A DNA stretch of 64,000 nucleotides from Amia ocellicauda (lineage: Eukaryota > Chordata > Actinopteri > Amiiformes > Amiidae): positions 964,501 to 1,028,500 of the forward strand of contig NC_089852.1 in NCBI RefSeq assembly GCF_036373705.1, given 5' to 3'. The notes under the pieces are model-generated. The model did no database searches. It was not told the DNA's origin and saw only the letters and a program-made list of their open reading frames with translations. Positions 46,042-58,400 of the stretch are shown here, one piece after another. The translations under genes and the position numbers were made by a program. How positions within the stretch are numbered: position 1 is the first letter of the stretch; the number at the start of each line of letters is the position of its first letter.

Positions 46042-49000
46042 AAGGGATAACACTTGTCAATCCCCGGCCAATAATTTATTTGTGCAGCGCAGCTGCGGGG
46101 GGTTTGCCCATGGGTTGGGTATGCCAGCGTCCCAGGTGTTGTAGGACATATGTAAGAGGCATAGATAGAACTGCAGCAGTATTTCCCACCTATACAGACT
46201 GGACATCTGGACAGGTCAGTTCAGCCTCTGTCCTGTTGCTCATTCCCATTGAGACTTTAACAGACACTTCTGCAGCTGACCACTACGTGTCAATGCAGCT
46301 CAGCCAAAGACAGACTAACAAGAAGCTCTGTGCTGCCCCTGGACTATTGAAAACATCAGAGATACAGGGACACAGGGACACAAAGAAGCAGGGACACAAG
46401 TACACAGAGACACAGGGACACAGAGACACAGAGATACAGAGACACAGGGACACTGAGACACCGGGACACAGAGACACAGGTACCCAGAGACACAGGGACA
46501 CAGAGATACAGAGACACTGACACACTGACACACTGAGACACCGGGACACAGAGACACAGGTACCCAGAGACACAGGGACACAGAGATACAGAGACACAGG
46601 GACACTGAGACACTGAGACACCGGGACACAGAGACACAGGTACCCAGAGACACAGAGACACAGGGACACAGAGACACAGGGACACTGACACACTGAGACA
46701 CCGGGACACAGAGACACAGGTACCCAGAGACACAGAGACACAGGGACACAGGGACACTGAGACACCGGGACACAGAGACACAGGTACCCAGAGACACAGG
46801 TACCCAGAGACACAGAGACACAGGGACACAGAGATACAGAGACACAGGGACACTGAGACACTGAGACACCGGGACACAGAGACACAGGTACCCAGAGACA
46901 CAGAGACACAGGGACACAGAGACACAGGGACACTGACACACTGAGACACCGGGACACAGAGACACAGGTACCCAGAGACACAGAGACACAGGGACACTGA
47001 GACACCGGGACACAGAGACACAGGTACCCAGAGACACAGAGACACAGGGACACAGAGATACAGAGACACAGGGACACTAAGACACTGAGACACCGGGACA
47101 CAGAGACACAGGTACCCAGAGACACAGAGACACAGGGACACAGGGACACTGAGACACAGGGACACTAAGACACTGAGACACCGGGACACAGAGACACAGG
47201 TACCCAGAGACACAGAGACACAGGGACACAGGGACACTGAGACACAGAGACACAGAGACACAGGTACCCAGAGACACAGAGACACAGGGACACAGGGACA
47301 CTGAGACACAGAGACACAGAGACACAGGTACCCAGAGACACAGAGACACAGGGACACAGGGACACTGAGACACCGTGATACAGGGACTCAGAGATACAGA
47401 GACACAGGACACAGAGACACAGAGATAAAGGGACACAGGGACAGTCTTACCGTGATCAGCTCTACAGGAATGGGCATCGGCAGCTTTTTGCTCAGCCTGG
47501 CGTTGAGCTCCTTCACTGCGATCAGAGCCACCAGGGACACCACACTGACCACCAGAGTGCCCAGATTGGTCTCGGGTAGCAGCCAGCACACCTCGATCAC
47601 CGTCTGCAGAGCAGGAGAGGGAGAGAGGGAGAGAGGGAGAGAGAGAGAAGTCTGGAGTATAAAGGTCTTTATCATTGGCGTCTGGAGGCAGGAGGGAGAA
47701 GGTGCTGTCTCCTGGTACTCACATACACGAGTGAGAGAGGCCCAGTGTGGCGCTTCGGGCTGATGCCAAGGGTGTACTTGAGCTGGGAGACGATCACGTG
47801 GATGGCGGCGCCGGTGGTGTAGCCTCTGACCAGCGGGTCGGACAGGTAGGTCACCACGAAGCCGAACTGCACCAGACCCAGCACCACCTGCACACGAAGG
47901 CAGAGAATCAGGCTGGCTGACAGATGGCACTTCAAACAAGAAGCTCATGGGTGAGCGGTGCACTGTGGTCAGTGAGACAGGTGAGCAGGGCACTGTGGTC
48001 AGTGAGACAGGTGAGTAGGACACTGTGGTCAGTGAGACAGGTGAGCGGTGCACTGTGGTCAGTGAGACAGGTGAGCAGTGCACTGTGGTCAGTGACAGAC
48101 TCCTGTGGTCAGTGAGGCAGGTCAGCAGGCCACTGTGGTCAGTGAGACAGGTCAGCAGGGCACTGTGGTCAGAGAGACAGGTGAGTAGGACACTGTGGTC
48201 AATGAGACAGGTGAGCGGTGCACTGTGGTCAGTGAGACAGGTGAGCAGTGCACTGTGGTCAGTGACAGACTCCTGTGGTCAGTGAGGCAGGTCAGCAGGC
48301 CACTGTGGTCAGTGAGACAGGTCAGCAGGGCACTGTGGTCAGAGAGACAGGTGAGCAGCGCACTGTGGTCAGTGACAGACTCCTGTGGTCAATGAGACAG
48401 GTAAGCAGTGCACTGTGGTCAGTGAGACAGGTGAGCAGCGCACCATGGTCAGTGACAGACTCCTGTGTTCAGTGAGACAGGTGAGCAGGGCACTGTGGTC
48501 AGTGACAGACTCCTGTGGTCAGTGAGACAGGTGAGCAGGGCACTGTGGTCAGTGAGACAGGTGAGTAGGACACTGTGATCAGTGACAGACTCCTGTGGTC
48601 AGTGAGACAGGTGAGCAGGGCACTGTGGTCAGTGAGACAGGTGAGTAGGACACTGTGATCAGTGACAGACTCCTGTGGTCAATGAGACAGGTAAGCAGTG
48701 CACTGTGGTCAGTGAGACAGGTGAGCAGGGCACTGTGGTCAGTGACAGACTCCTGTGGTCAGTGAGACAGGTGAGCAGTACACTGTGGCCAGTGACAGAC
48801 TCCTGTGGTCAGTGAGACAGGTGAGCAGGGCACTGTGGTCAGTGAGACAGGTGAGCAGTACACTGTGGCCAGTGACAGACTCCTGTGGTCAGTGAGACAT
48901 GTGAGCAGGGCACTGTGGTCAGTGAGACAGGTGAGTAGGACACTGTGGTCAGTGAGACAGGTGAGTAGGACACTGTGGTCAGTGAGACAGGTGAGCAGTA

Positions 49001-52000
49001 CACTGTGGCCAGTGACAGACTCCTGTGGTCAGTGAGACATGTGAGCAGGGCACTGTGATCAGTGAGACAGGTGAGCAGGGCACTGTGGTCAGTGAGACAG
49101 GTGAGTAGGACACTGTGATCAGTGACAGACTCCTGTGGTCAGTGAGACATGTGAGCAGGGCACTGTGATCAGTGAGACAGGTGAGCAGGGCACTGTGGTC
49201 AGTGAGACAGGTGAGTAGGACACTGTGATCAGTGACAGACTCCTGTGGTCAGTGAGACAGGTGAGCAGGGCACTATGGTCAGTGAGACAGATGAGAAGGG
49301 CATGGGATCACATACCTGGAAGATACCTGAGAGCAGGGTGACCGCTGCCGCCACCCTGACCCTCTCAGCGTCTCGCGCGATCACGTCGATCACCGTCCCA
49401 TTGGTCAGGTTGCTAGAGACCATGAAGAGGCTGTCCGGAGCCACCCTCTCTGTCACACTGCCAATCATCACACTCATCACCGCGTATGTACCTACAGGGG
49501 TCACATGACGGGGTGGGAGAGACAGAGGAGGCAGGTGAGGAAAGTGATGAGAGCACTCAGGGACAGCCAGCGGACAGCAGAGGAGAGGGAACAGGAGGGA
49601 GGGAGAGAGAGTGACTGAGGAGCAGGGGAAGCAGAGAGGCAGATGAGGAGGAGAGGAGAGTCACCGAACTGACCCACTGAGATGTGCCGGGATGTCCCGA
49701 AGATGAAGTAGACCAGAATGGGGTAGAAGGAGGAGTACAGCCCGAACACGGGGGGCACTGCGGCCAGCAGGGCATAGGCCATGCCTGCACAGAGAAACAC
49801 AAAACAGACCCATGTTACAAAACACACCCTTGTGCCTCAGTCTGCAATATGAGCACAAAGTCAGTCTCTACACACAGTCCCTATAGTCAATCAGTCTCTA
49901 TACACAGTCCCTACAGTCAATCAGTCTCTATACACAGTCCCTCTGGTCATTCAGTCTCTACACACATTGTCCCTATAGTCAGTCAGTCTTTATACACAGT
50001 CTGTATAGCCAGTCAATCCAATCAGTCTCTATACACAGTACATATAGTTTGTCCAGCCAGTTTGTCCACTCTGTCCAGTCGCTCTCACCCTGTGGCAGGT
50101 GCATGATGCCCACGCTGATCCCAGAGATGAGGTCCCCCAAGGTCCACTCTCTGAAGGAGTATCGGGGCAGCCAGGAGAGGACAGGGACCCAGCGGAGCAC
50201 ACTGCGCCTCAGCCTGGGTCCAGAGCACCTGCAGGGGACAGAGAGAGAGACTTAGACACACAGAGACTCTATACAGCAGAGCCCCTGCAGGGGACAGAGA
50301 GAGAGAAAGACAGTGACACATACAGAACTGCTAACATTAATGGCAAACCAACTCACACACTTATTGTCACTGCATGGTTGGGAATGATTAACTCTCCACA
50401 CATAAACCCAAAACCACCGTTCCTCAGGGAATGTGTGTGTGTCTGTGTATTGTGTACTGTGTGTGCTTGCCTCTCCTGTCTGTGTCTGTGTGGCACCAGT
50501 TCTCTTTCCACTACAGAACAGGAGAGTTCAGAAAAGTCTCCATGCATGCCAGTCAGTCAGTCAGTGTGTGTTTGTGTGTCCACTTCTGGCCTTCCAATGG
50601 CACTGTACATCAATATTTGTGTTTCAGGTAATATCAGATAAATCAACAAAAAACACCCTACTACTTAATTAAGTCTTGTCTGTCTGGCGCACAAGGGAGG
50701 AGGGGTCTGAACAGAGTACAAGGAAACACTACAATCTAAAACAAGTGTGACATTAAAAATATATAGCTAGGCCTAATTAAATACAGTAACCGGAAACTTA
50801 CCCATTCAAAGGAGAGCGAATGCCTTCAATAGTTACATTGTTACCTTTGTCATTAATGAATACATCATTGTGATCCCTCTCAATCTCTGTCTGCCCTCCA
50901 TATGTCTGACTATCGCATCTGTTCAGTTCGCTGTCCCTGATGCCATGGTCAAATAGTAACAGAGATACTATATCTCTAATCATAATTTATTGAATGGTTA
51001 ATTTGTTTTGAAAAATTAAAACTCTGCTGCACTTGAGAGGGACAGGATATGATTGGTGCTGCTAATGGTCACCAAGGTCTTAAAGACACAGTGCGCAGTA
51101 TTTCTTCATGGCGCTGTTTTAATAAGATTGACTCTTAATATAAGAACAGTGTCCAAAAGAGAGGAGGCCATTCGCCCCATCGTCCTCGTTTGGTGTCCAT
51201 TAATAAATAAGTGATCCAAGGATCCTATCCAGTCTGTTTTCCCACATGTTCCCACATTGTCTCTTCACCCACATCACTGGGGAGTTTGTTCAGATTGTGA
51301 CGCCTCTCTGTGTGAAGAAGTGTCTCCTGTTTTCTGTCTTGAATGCCTTGAAGCCCAATTTCCATTTGTGTCCCCGTGTGCGTGTGTCCCTGCTGATCTG
51401 GAAAAGCTCCTCTGGTTTGATGTGGTCGATGCCTTTCATGATTTTGAAGACTTGGATCAAGTCCCCACGTAGTCTCCTCTGTTCCAGGGTGAAAAGGTTC
51501 AGGTCCTCAGTCTCTCAGTAGGACATTCCCTTCAGACCTGGAATAAGTCTGGTTGCTCTCCTCTGAACTGCCTCTAGAGCCGCGATATCTTTCTTGAAGT
51601 GTGGAGCCCAGAACTGTCCACAGTATCCAGATGAGCTCTAACTAGTGCATTGTACAGTCTGAACATCACTGCCCTTGATGATATATATAATCAAAAGATG
51701 TCGCAGATACTGGCATTGATCTTTCATTTACACTGCTTTCTCAAGGATTTGAATGTATAGGTGTCTGCAATAATAGTTTTGTGACAAGAAGTAACACATT
51801 TAATACAGAATAAATTACAATGTTACAATTCTATATTATCACTCAAGGTAGCCGCACGTCCTCTCACTCCCACGCCACTACTTGGGATCTAGTCTGTATT
51901 GCAGACAAGGTACCTATGACACCCCGGTCTCTCCCTTCCCTCTTCCATGAGTGTTTCCTCCTCTCGGGGTGCAGACAGGATGTCTCTCCCTCTTTCTCTC

Positions 52001-52149
52001 TCTCCCTCTCACCTCAGCGAGTGTTTCAGCCTGTCTGCCAGAGGGGTGCGGGGGCTCTTCTCCCGGCGCTGTGCCACCTCCTCCAGGCTCTGCTCGTCCA
52101 GAACCTCCCGCTCCACACTGTAGCCCAGGCTGCGCTGCGCCGCTTCCAT
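38249..52149 (-). CDS. slc26a6: SLC26A6-like anion exchanger, paralogue C (complete)
   Basis: Nineteen exons (minus): 52013-52149, 50089-50228, 49674-49784, 49316-49491, 47723-47887, 47451-47603, 45903-45985, 45604-45751, 45305-45418, 45119-45196, 44939-45034, 44744-44850, 44491-44560, 44092-44184, 43716-43910, 39515-39727, 39075-39129, 38731-38840, and a probable 38249-38269. Joined frame about 754 codons. Core motifs: [38 protein letters not shown], overlapping sequons [37 protein letters not shown]. The STAS insert is unusually long because exons 15 and 16 each contain an in-frame tandem repeat: KREA units (43750-43830) and VVDVVDVMD units (39600-39690). The rest of STAS is [19 protein letters not shown]. 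The proposed end VKEAYF has no class I PDZ ligand. Introns 4 and 6 are filled with minisatellites, intron 15 with a CR1 element. Likely a plasma-membrane anion exchanger like B. Confidence 0.88.
38515..38716. repeat. (CA)n and (TG)n microsatellites near exon 18 of C
   Basis: TC/CA run at 38508-38556 and (TG)n at 38678-38716, in the last intron of paralogue C; the second ends 15 bases before the exon 18 boundary. Confidence 0.9.
39600..39710 (-). repeat. In-frame coding minisatellite in the STAS insert of C
   Basis: Repeats of GTGGTGGACGTG / GTGGATGTGATGGACG encode [16 protein letters not shown] inside exon 16. The second coding repeat, in exon 15 (43750-43830), is GCCAAGAGGGAG, encoding KREA units. 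Confidence 0.9.
39862..40250 (+). mobile_element. CR1 LINE fragment, intron 15 of C
   Basis: Plus strand: [60 protein letters not shown]. Breaks off at GGAGACTACGTGG. Opposite orientation to the long CR1 nearby. The stretch 40251-40470 between them has no recognised feature. Confidence 0.85.
40846..42924 (-). pseudogene. CR1 ORF2 (endonuclease-reverse transcriptase), decayed
   Basis: Endonuclease pieces: [38 protein letters not shown], then [15 protein letters not shown] and CIDLIFSND with CDHNMVSFE, broken by stops between 42664 and 42400. The reverse transcriptase begins [17 protein letters not shown], then [20 protein letters not shown] and [15 protein letters not shown]. An internal deletion near 41236-41240 removes the palm with the FADD motif. 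The frame resumes at [20 protein letters not shown]. Not functional. Confidence 0.85.
43017..43532 (-). pseudogene. CR1 ORF1 C-terminal SGNH/GDSL esterase domain
   Basis: The minus-strand frame gives [15 protein letters not shown] (block I with nucleophile Ser), [16 protein letters not shown] (block III Asn) and [18 protein letters not shown] (block V, Asp-x-x-His). All catalytic blocks of an SGNH hydrolase are thus visible and the 170 codons are open. ORF1 proteins of CR1 elements are known to carry such an esterase; its role in retrotransposition is not settled. The N-terminal half of ORF1 is missing. Confidence 0.8.
46000..46041. repeat. (GA)n microsatellite, intron 6 of C
   Basis: About 20 GA dinucleotides upstream (in gene sense) of exon 7 of paralogue C (45903-45985). 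Confidence 0.9.
46368..47440. repeat. 1.07-kb GACACAGG minisatellite, intron 6 of C
   Basis: Repeats of GACACAGGGACACAGAGACAC, often with GGTACCCAGAGACACAG blocks. It starts eight bases from the exon 6 donor. All three minus-strand frames are open for 240-333 codons ([16 protein letters not shown] peptides) because the motif lacks stop triplets; this is composition, not a gene. Confidence 0.92.
47945..49300. repeat. 1.35-kb minisatellite of 30- and 20-bp units, intron 4 of C
   Basis: About 45 units of CACTGTGGTCAGTGAGACAG plus GTGAGCAGGG, mixed with a shortened 20-base variant (CACTGTGGTCAGTGACAGACTC). It fills nearly the whole intron between exon 4 (49316-49491) and exon 5 (47723-47887). 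Plus-strand frames through it are artefacts of the multiple-of-ten period. Confidence 0.93.
50640..52012. other. Intron 1 of paralogue C, with a CR1 piece
   Basis: AT-rich sequence, a minus-strand CR1 3' fragment (51139-51680), and 70 bases next to exon 1 (51945-52012) that match the same region of A and B (TCGGGGTGCAGACAGGATGT). Nothing else recognised. Confidence 0.6.
51139..51680 (-). mobile_element. CR1 LINE 3' fragment
   Basis: Minus strand matches 2214-2760: C-terminal reverse transcriptase remnants and the 3' tail (reverse complement of TAAGAACAGTGTCCAAAAGA at 51139). Confidence 0.85.
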
Positions 52150-54587
52150 GTCTGAGAGACCTGTCCGTGTCTCTGCCGGTGTGTGTGCGGTCACTGCGAC
52201 AATGCCCCTCTTCCCTCCTCTCCTCTCCTCTCGCTGTCTTTCTCTGGCTAGCAATGCCAGAGCAATGCTAGCAAAATCAGCACTGTCTGTCTTTCTATCT
52301 GTTTTCTCACTGTCTGTCTGTCTGTCTGTCTCTGCGTCTCTGTCTCATCTCTGGCCGTCAGCTTGTCTCTGCCTGAACAACAACTCTGTCCGTGCATCAA
52401 CCTGTCCCTCTCTTTGCAGTCTCTCTTGGTCTATTTTCCTCTTGTCCACCTGTCTGTCTTCGCCTCTGTACTCCCACCTGCCCCTTCTCTCTCTTTATGT
52501 TTAATTCTTTTAATACAAACAGTTTCTATGTCTGTCTGTCTGTCTCTGCTGGTCTATCTTTGCAGAAGTGCTTTTCTAAGCAGCTTCTCTCTCTCTCTCT
52601 GTCTCTCTCCCTCTCTCCCTCTCTATACTTCAGTCTTGCACTCTCTCCCGTGTCTACAGTCCAAAGCCCGGCCTGCCCTCTGTCACTCAGTTACACTATC
52701 TCAGAGGCACAGATTAATTAACAGACTGTCCCAGTGCGTGTTTTTGCAGGATTCCCCCCCCACACACACCCTACTCCCAGTCAGGGTCTTTATCTTCCCC
52801 CGATAAGAAAGAAGAAATAGGAAGCAAAGCTGATGCAGGATTGCACAAGGGTGACACAACCTCGCACAGACTGTGCCCCCGCATGTACACAAAAACACAA
52901 ACAGGCACAATCAGTCACACACAAGCAGACACGCCCCCACACTCTCGACAGGGGCAGGGGTTTCTCTGGTTTGCAGATTGACCAGCCGAGCACAGACTAA
53001 ACCAGGACCTAGAAATGAATAACCCTCTCACCTGTGCAGCCTGCAAACTTTTGAACTTCGACCCCCCCAATGAAAGCCGCAGCAATGACAGCAGTGTCAC
53101 GTCCCCCCCGTTCCCTTGTCCTTCCCCTCCTCTCTTCCGCTGTACTCCCCTCCCTCCTTGTTTTTTTGTCCTTTCTTCTCATTCCAAGAACTGTATCATA
53201 TCTTTCAATAAACAAGAGCGTTCCTTTGAAAAATCACCCTGTTAATGTGTCACTTCCCTGAGGGGGGGGCAGGCTAATGAGAGTGAGGAAGGGGGGGACT
53301 GGCTGGGTGGGGAGTGAAAGTCTGAGAGTCTGATGGTGCAACTGATGAAAACAGATCAATACTGGTTAATGAGTTGGAGGAGGTTCTGTGATTCGTTGTC
53401 ATTTGTTCTGTTCTGTTCAATTCTGTAAGGCTAGTTAGCAGTTAAGTCAGGGAACTGGAGGTTGTGTAGGTATCTTAGGAAACACACGGAGACACAGACA
53501 CACACACACACACACACACACTGTCAAAAGTATTCTGACCCCCTCACAGTTTTCATATTCTGTCGCTTTAAAGCTGGAACTCATGACACTTTGAATTAAT
53601 GGAATTAATGTGTTATAAACACAACCTACTCAACACATTCAAATCAAAAATACAAAGTTAATTTTATACAAATAAATAAATACATTGTTTCAGTCCTTGG
53701 AATCTGCAGAACCAACTGGTACATGTGCTTTCTGCTTGTGTGCTTTTAAATGGTATTATAAACTGATAACCTGAACTGTTATCAGTTAATAATAACAAAT
53801 GAAAATTGGGCTTCAAGGCATTCAAGACAGAAAACAGGAGACACTTCTTCACACAGAGAGGCGTCACAATCTGAACAAACTCCCCAGCGATGTGGCTGAA
53901 GAGACAATTTGGGAACATTCAAAAACAGACTGGATAGGATCCCTGATCACTGAGTTATTAATGGACACCAAACGAGCACGATGGGGCGAATGGGCTCCTC
54001 TCGATTGGACACTGTCTTATGTTCTTATATTCTTAAGGCTAGAAATTAATATTTTAGAATATCATCACTGTTAATAATCATAATTTGTTGAAGCAATCTC
54101 ATCCAGCACACCTGACATAACTGAAACTCCATCGTGTGCAGTTTGGTCCCAAAGATACACTTTATACTCAATATCTAAACACACACTCATAGGACTGGGC
54201 CATCCTTGTAGAGGTAATTAAATACAGAACGCGCTCCTACAAGGGGTTGCCACCTTTGAACAGACAAAAGACAAACAGATTTCTTAATTCGACTAATGTC
54301 GTTGTCCCCTTCATTAAGTTAAATCGCACAGGTAGGTTGCTCTCAAAAATACAGGTTTAAAATCTGTTCTCACATTATTCATTATTCAAGTGTTGTCACA
54401 TTTATGTCAATGATCAATTCTTAAAGTTAAACTCACCCACTGCCTACAACTGTGAATATCTGAACAAGAAAAACTTTAATAATAATTATAATATACAGAA
54501 TTTCTGTAGACAACACACTGTTGCTGAAAACACATTGTGGTGCTGAAATCAACAAACTTTACGTACCAGACTTGTGCTCACAAAACC
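52150..54587. other. Intergenic region between paralogues C and D
   Basis: Upstream of paralogue C; no LTR like that of A and B is present. Pyrimidine-rich to 52640, (CA)n at 53495-53521, a possible Tc1 terminal remnant at 53522-53600, and a CR1 3' fragment at 53795-54045 (plus). No gene recognised. Confidence 0.55.
53795..54045 (+). mobile_element. CR1 LINE 3' end
   Basis: [16 protein letters not shown] remnant frame and the family end GGCTCCTCTCGATTGGACAC with TTCTTATATTCTTA tail. Confidence 0.85.
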
Positions 54588-54593
54588 TTTATT
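54588..54593 (-). terminator. Candidate polyadenylation signal of paralogue D
   Basis: AATAAA on the minus strand (TTTATT at 54588-54593), 463 bases beyond the stop codon at 55056, followed by GT-rich sequence (TTTTGTGAGCAC lies just upstream). Plausible position for a 3' UTR end. Confidence 0.45.
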
Positions 54594-55055
54594 GAGTATA
54601 ATTTGTCACATTTGTTTCCACATATAAAATGAAAGACAAGGTCAGGAAAACCCCAGATGGCGGTAGTGAGGACAGGAGGTCATGTTTCAGGTGCCTGAGA
54701 GACATCTTTGTCACGGGTAGAGGCTCAGATGCAGTTCTGTTGTACTGTAATGTCCACGTTGGGACAGAAGCATCCCTGAGGACAATCCCTGATATTGGTT
54801 AACATTTGAAAGCGCAGTTGATCCCTAACTATGCTGCAGCAGATCTCACGCTTCTCTGCTCTGCTACACTATACATTACTCTACTCTACTACACTACCAT
54901 CGCCCAACATTGCGACTGTGGGGGCTCGAGGGCTCTTCTACAGAGACACAGGAAGTGGCTGAAGCTTTCTGCTGCTGCGGCCCCTCCTGCCATGGAGGCA
55001 GGGCTCTGTCACAACGACCTGCTGCCCCGGCTGCCAGGAGGTGAGGGCTCAGAGG

Positions 55056-55433
55056 TCAGAGGTCAGAGGCCACCAGTGAGGACTCGGGGTGGGCTGCCTC
55101 AGCGGGGTCATGGTTGGCAGAGTCCTGCAGAGGGGTCAGACAGACAGACAGAGACCCAGAGACAGACGTGTGAGCAAAGGATGGAAGATGTTGACTGAGA
55201 TGGACAGACATGCAAAGAGGACGACAGACAGACAGACAGACAGACAGGGCCATAAGACAGTTGGAAACTCACACATAGACAGACAGACTGACTCACGGGT
55301 GCAGGGCAAGAGCTCAAGCAGTGTTGGACTGCATGGTGCACTGAGGGGAAGAGGCGGGACTTGGGGAGGACTTCCTGCAGGAAACCCTGAGACTGGAGCT
55401 GATTGACAAGCAGGGCTGCAGAGACCAGGAGAG

Positions 55434-55480
<47 letters not shown>

Positions 55481-58400
55481 CGACCAAGTGGAGGGCAGGG
55501 GAATGAGAGAGAAAGACATTGATTCACACACGATGTTTACCAAGAATTACAGAAAGAGAGAACAGAAGCAGCGCTCTGTGTCGTGTGGCGAGCGGATACT
55601 GACGCTGACAGGCAGCCAGACAGACGCAGACGCCCCTCTCGCTGAAGTCCTGCACGACCTGCACACACAACACGTGGCTGACATAGAGTCATAACTATTA
55701 TTTCTTCATGACAGACAATGTGTTTATTGTAAAATAATGACGAACGGTGATGTGATGTCTCACCCTGCGCAGTGTGTTGACGGTGGCTGTGTCCGCGTTG
55801 CTGGCGGGACTCAGGTCCAGGATGAGGCAGTGAGGCCTCGGTGCTGCTCCCTGCAGGGGCCCGCTCGACCCCGTGTCACTCACCCACAGCCGCACCTGAG
55901 AGACAACACAGGTGTCACTACAGTACAGGTCCAGAGCCCTGACTGCTCCACACACTGCAGTGCTGTACAGGTGTATAGAGACGTCACTGTAGCGCAGGTG
56001 CACACAGGTGTGTCAGGCCCAGGTGAGCGCCGTACCTGCTCCCTCAGGGTGCTGTGGTACAGCTCTGCATTGGCGAAGTAGAGGGGGGCGGAGCAGTGGA
56101 AGATGGTGATCCCGGGAATCTGCCTGGCCTGGGAAGACACAGCACTACGGGTCAGCACCGCCCATTCCCACAGCACAGCCCTGCTTTATATACATCTGTA
56201 TATAACACCTCAGCCCTGCCCACCTGGACAATATGGCACTGGAGTCTCCAGAGCTCTCCCCTTCTCCAGCCTCGCCCCCTCCACCCACTGAGCTCAACAC
56301 TGCCCAGTCCCTGACCGCCTGCTCAACACACACAAGTCCACAGCGTACCTGTAACACCCCTCCTGCCCCGGACGACACTGAGCTGCAACTCAAATTCAAA
56401 TCATTTCATTGGATCTGTTATTTGCCTGTATTGTTACCTGTGTTGTGTGACCCTGTGAGTGTGTGGTGGGAGGGAGGTACCTCTGAGTAACAGCGGATGT
56501 CACGGTAACAGTCTGTCCCTGGAATCTGTCCCAGGAGGGAATAACGAGGGCTGGACAGACAGACAGACACCTCATATTATTATTATTATAATAATAATTA
56601 TTATTATTATTATTCATTTCTTAGCAGACGCCCTTGTCCAGGACGAGAGAAGACAAGGAGATGAGGAGACGAGACAAGAAGACAAGAAGACACTGAGACA
56701 AGGAGATGTGACGAGAAGACGAGGAGACGAGAAGATGAGGAGACGATGAGAAGACGAGAAGATGAGGAGACGATGAGAAGACGAGAAGACACTGAGATGA
56801 GAAGACGAGGAGACAGGGAGACGAGAAGATGAGGAGACACAGAGACGAGAAGATGAGGAGACACAGAGACGAGAAGACGAGAAGACACTGAGACGAGGAG
56901 ATGAGAGAGAGAGGGAACTGGAAGGTGAATGGCAGGGAGACCCACCTCTGTGTCCTGAAGATGACGGTGAGCAGAGCGAAGCCGATGGCGGCGGCCAGCC
57001 CCAGGTCCAGGTTCAGCACCAGCGTGGCAACGAAAGTCACAACCCACACCAGCTGGGAGTGAGACAGAGGGTAAAGGTCAAAGGTGGTGAGGGGGAGGTC
57101 AGGGGTCAGGGTTCAGGTGGGCGGGGCATCGGCACAGCTCTCACCAGATCCATGCGATCAGTTCTCCAGAGGGCGACCATGTCGGTCACCTGCCTGTACA
57201 TCCCCTGCAGGCTGACCACGATGATGGCAGCCAACACAGTCTGCAACACAACACAGCCAGCTACTCAACACAACAACACAACAACACAATACAGCCTGCT
57301 ACACAACAGAGCCTGGCACAAAACACAACACAATAATAATAGACAGTCCAGTGAGACAGTCCTGTGAGACAGTCGTGTGAGACACTCCAGTGGAACAGTC
57401 CTGTGAGACACTCCAGTGGGACAGTCCAGTACCTTGGGCAGCTGCTGGAAAAGCTCCCCCACCTTCAGCAGAATGACCAGAATGACCAGAGCGGAGAGAG
57501 CGCTAGCCATCTGGAGAGAGAGGGGGAGGCAGAGCAAGAGAGAGAGAGAGAGAGAGAGAGAGGGAAGGAGAGAACAGTTAGTCAGGGGATGAAGGCTCTC
57601 TAATTTCACCTGTGAAAAAACAAAGACAGACAGACACACAGACAGTCTCAGTACCTGTGTCTTCCCACCAGTGCTCTCCTGGACCAGAGTCCTGGACATG
57701 GAGCAGCTGACAGCGAAACACTGAAACACCCCCCCGACCGAGTTACTAAGGCCCAGCGCCACCAGCTCCTGCGGCAGGGAGAGACCATTGCCAAGAGGTG
57801 ATCCTGAACCTGTGTGTGTGTTTCAGATTGTGTGTGTTGTGTGTGCAAGTAGATAGCGCGGAGACTGCAATGGAGGCCAAGTATTGTGAGTTAAGATGTG
57901 TGTGTGTGTTAATATCTGCGAGACGTGTGTGCGTGCAGGTGGTAGATGGGCATGTGGCGGGGACCTGGTTGTTGTCCACGCTGTAGCCATGTTTGAGGGC
58001 AGCCATCTTGGCGAAGGAGGCCATGAAACCAAAGCCAACGACCGCGATGGCGAAGGCTGGGAGCAGGACGCCCACGGAGAAAGAGAGAGGGGGAAGAGCT
58101 GGGGCTGAGAGACTGAGACAGGGAGGGAGGGAGAGCAAGAGGGACAAACGGACAATCAGACAACACAGAGAGAGACTGACAGACAGACACTAACAAACTT
58201 AGAAAGACACAAACAGACATGTGGACAGACAGACACAGATATATAGAGACAGATTGACAGACAGTGAGAGTCAGAACTATTTTGACAATAGAGAGACAGA
58301 CAGACAGAGAAACACACACAGCCCCCCAAACTCTGCTTACCCGCTGGGAATGTCTCCCACGACCTCCACTCCGTACCGCGCGCTCAGGCCCATGTGGGCA

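Noticed and set aside
46283..47357. Three overlapping minus-strand frames of 240-333 codons
   Set aside because: They translate a GACACAGG minisatellite that has no stop triplets in any gene-strand frame; peptides are monotonous and the region is an intron of paralogue C.
47924..49035. Plus-strand frames with a 10-residue repeat ([10 protein letters not shown])
   Set aside because: Product of a 30-base intronic minisatellite; no homology, no promoter, and it lies inside intron 4 of C.
47945..49300. CRISPR-like array
   Set aside because: Units are contiguous without unique spacers, the genome is eukaryotic, and there are no cas genes.
50798..50983. Minus-strand 61-codon frame in intron 1 of C
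   Set aside because: No domain or homologue recognised and no splice context; left unannotated.
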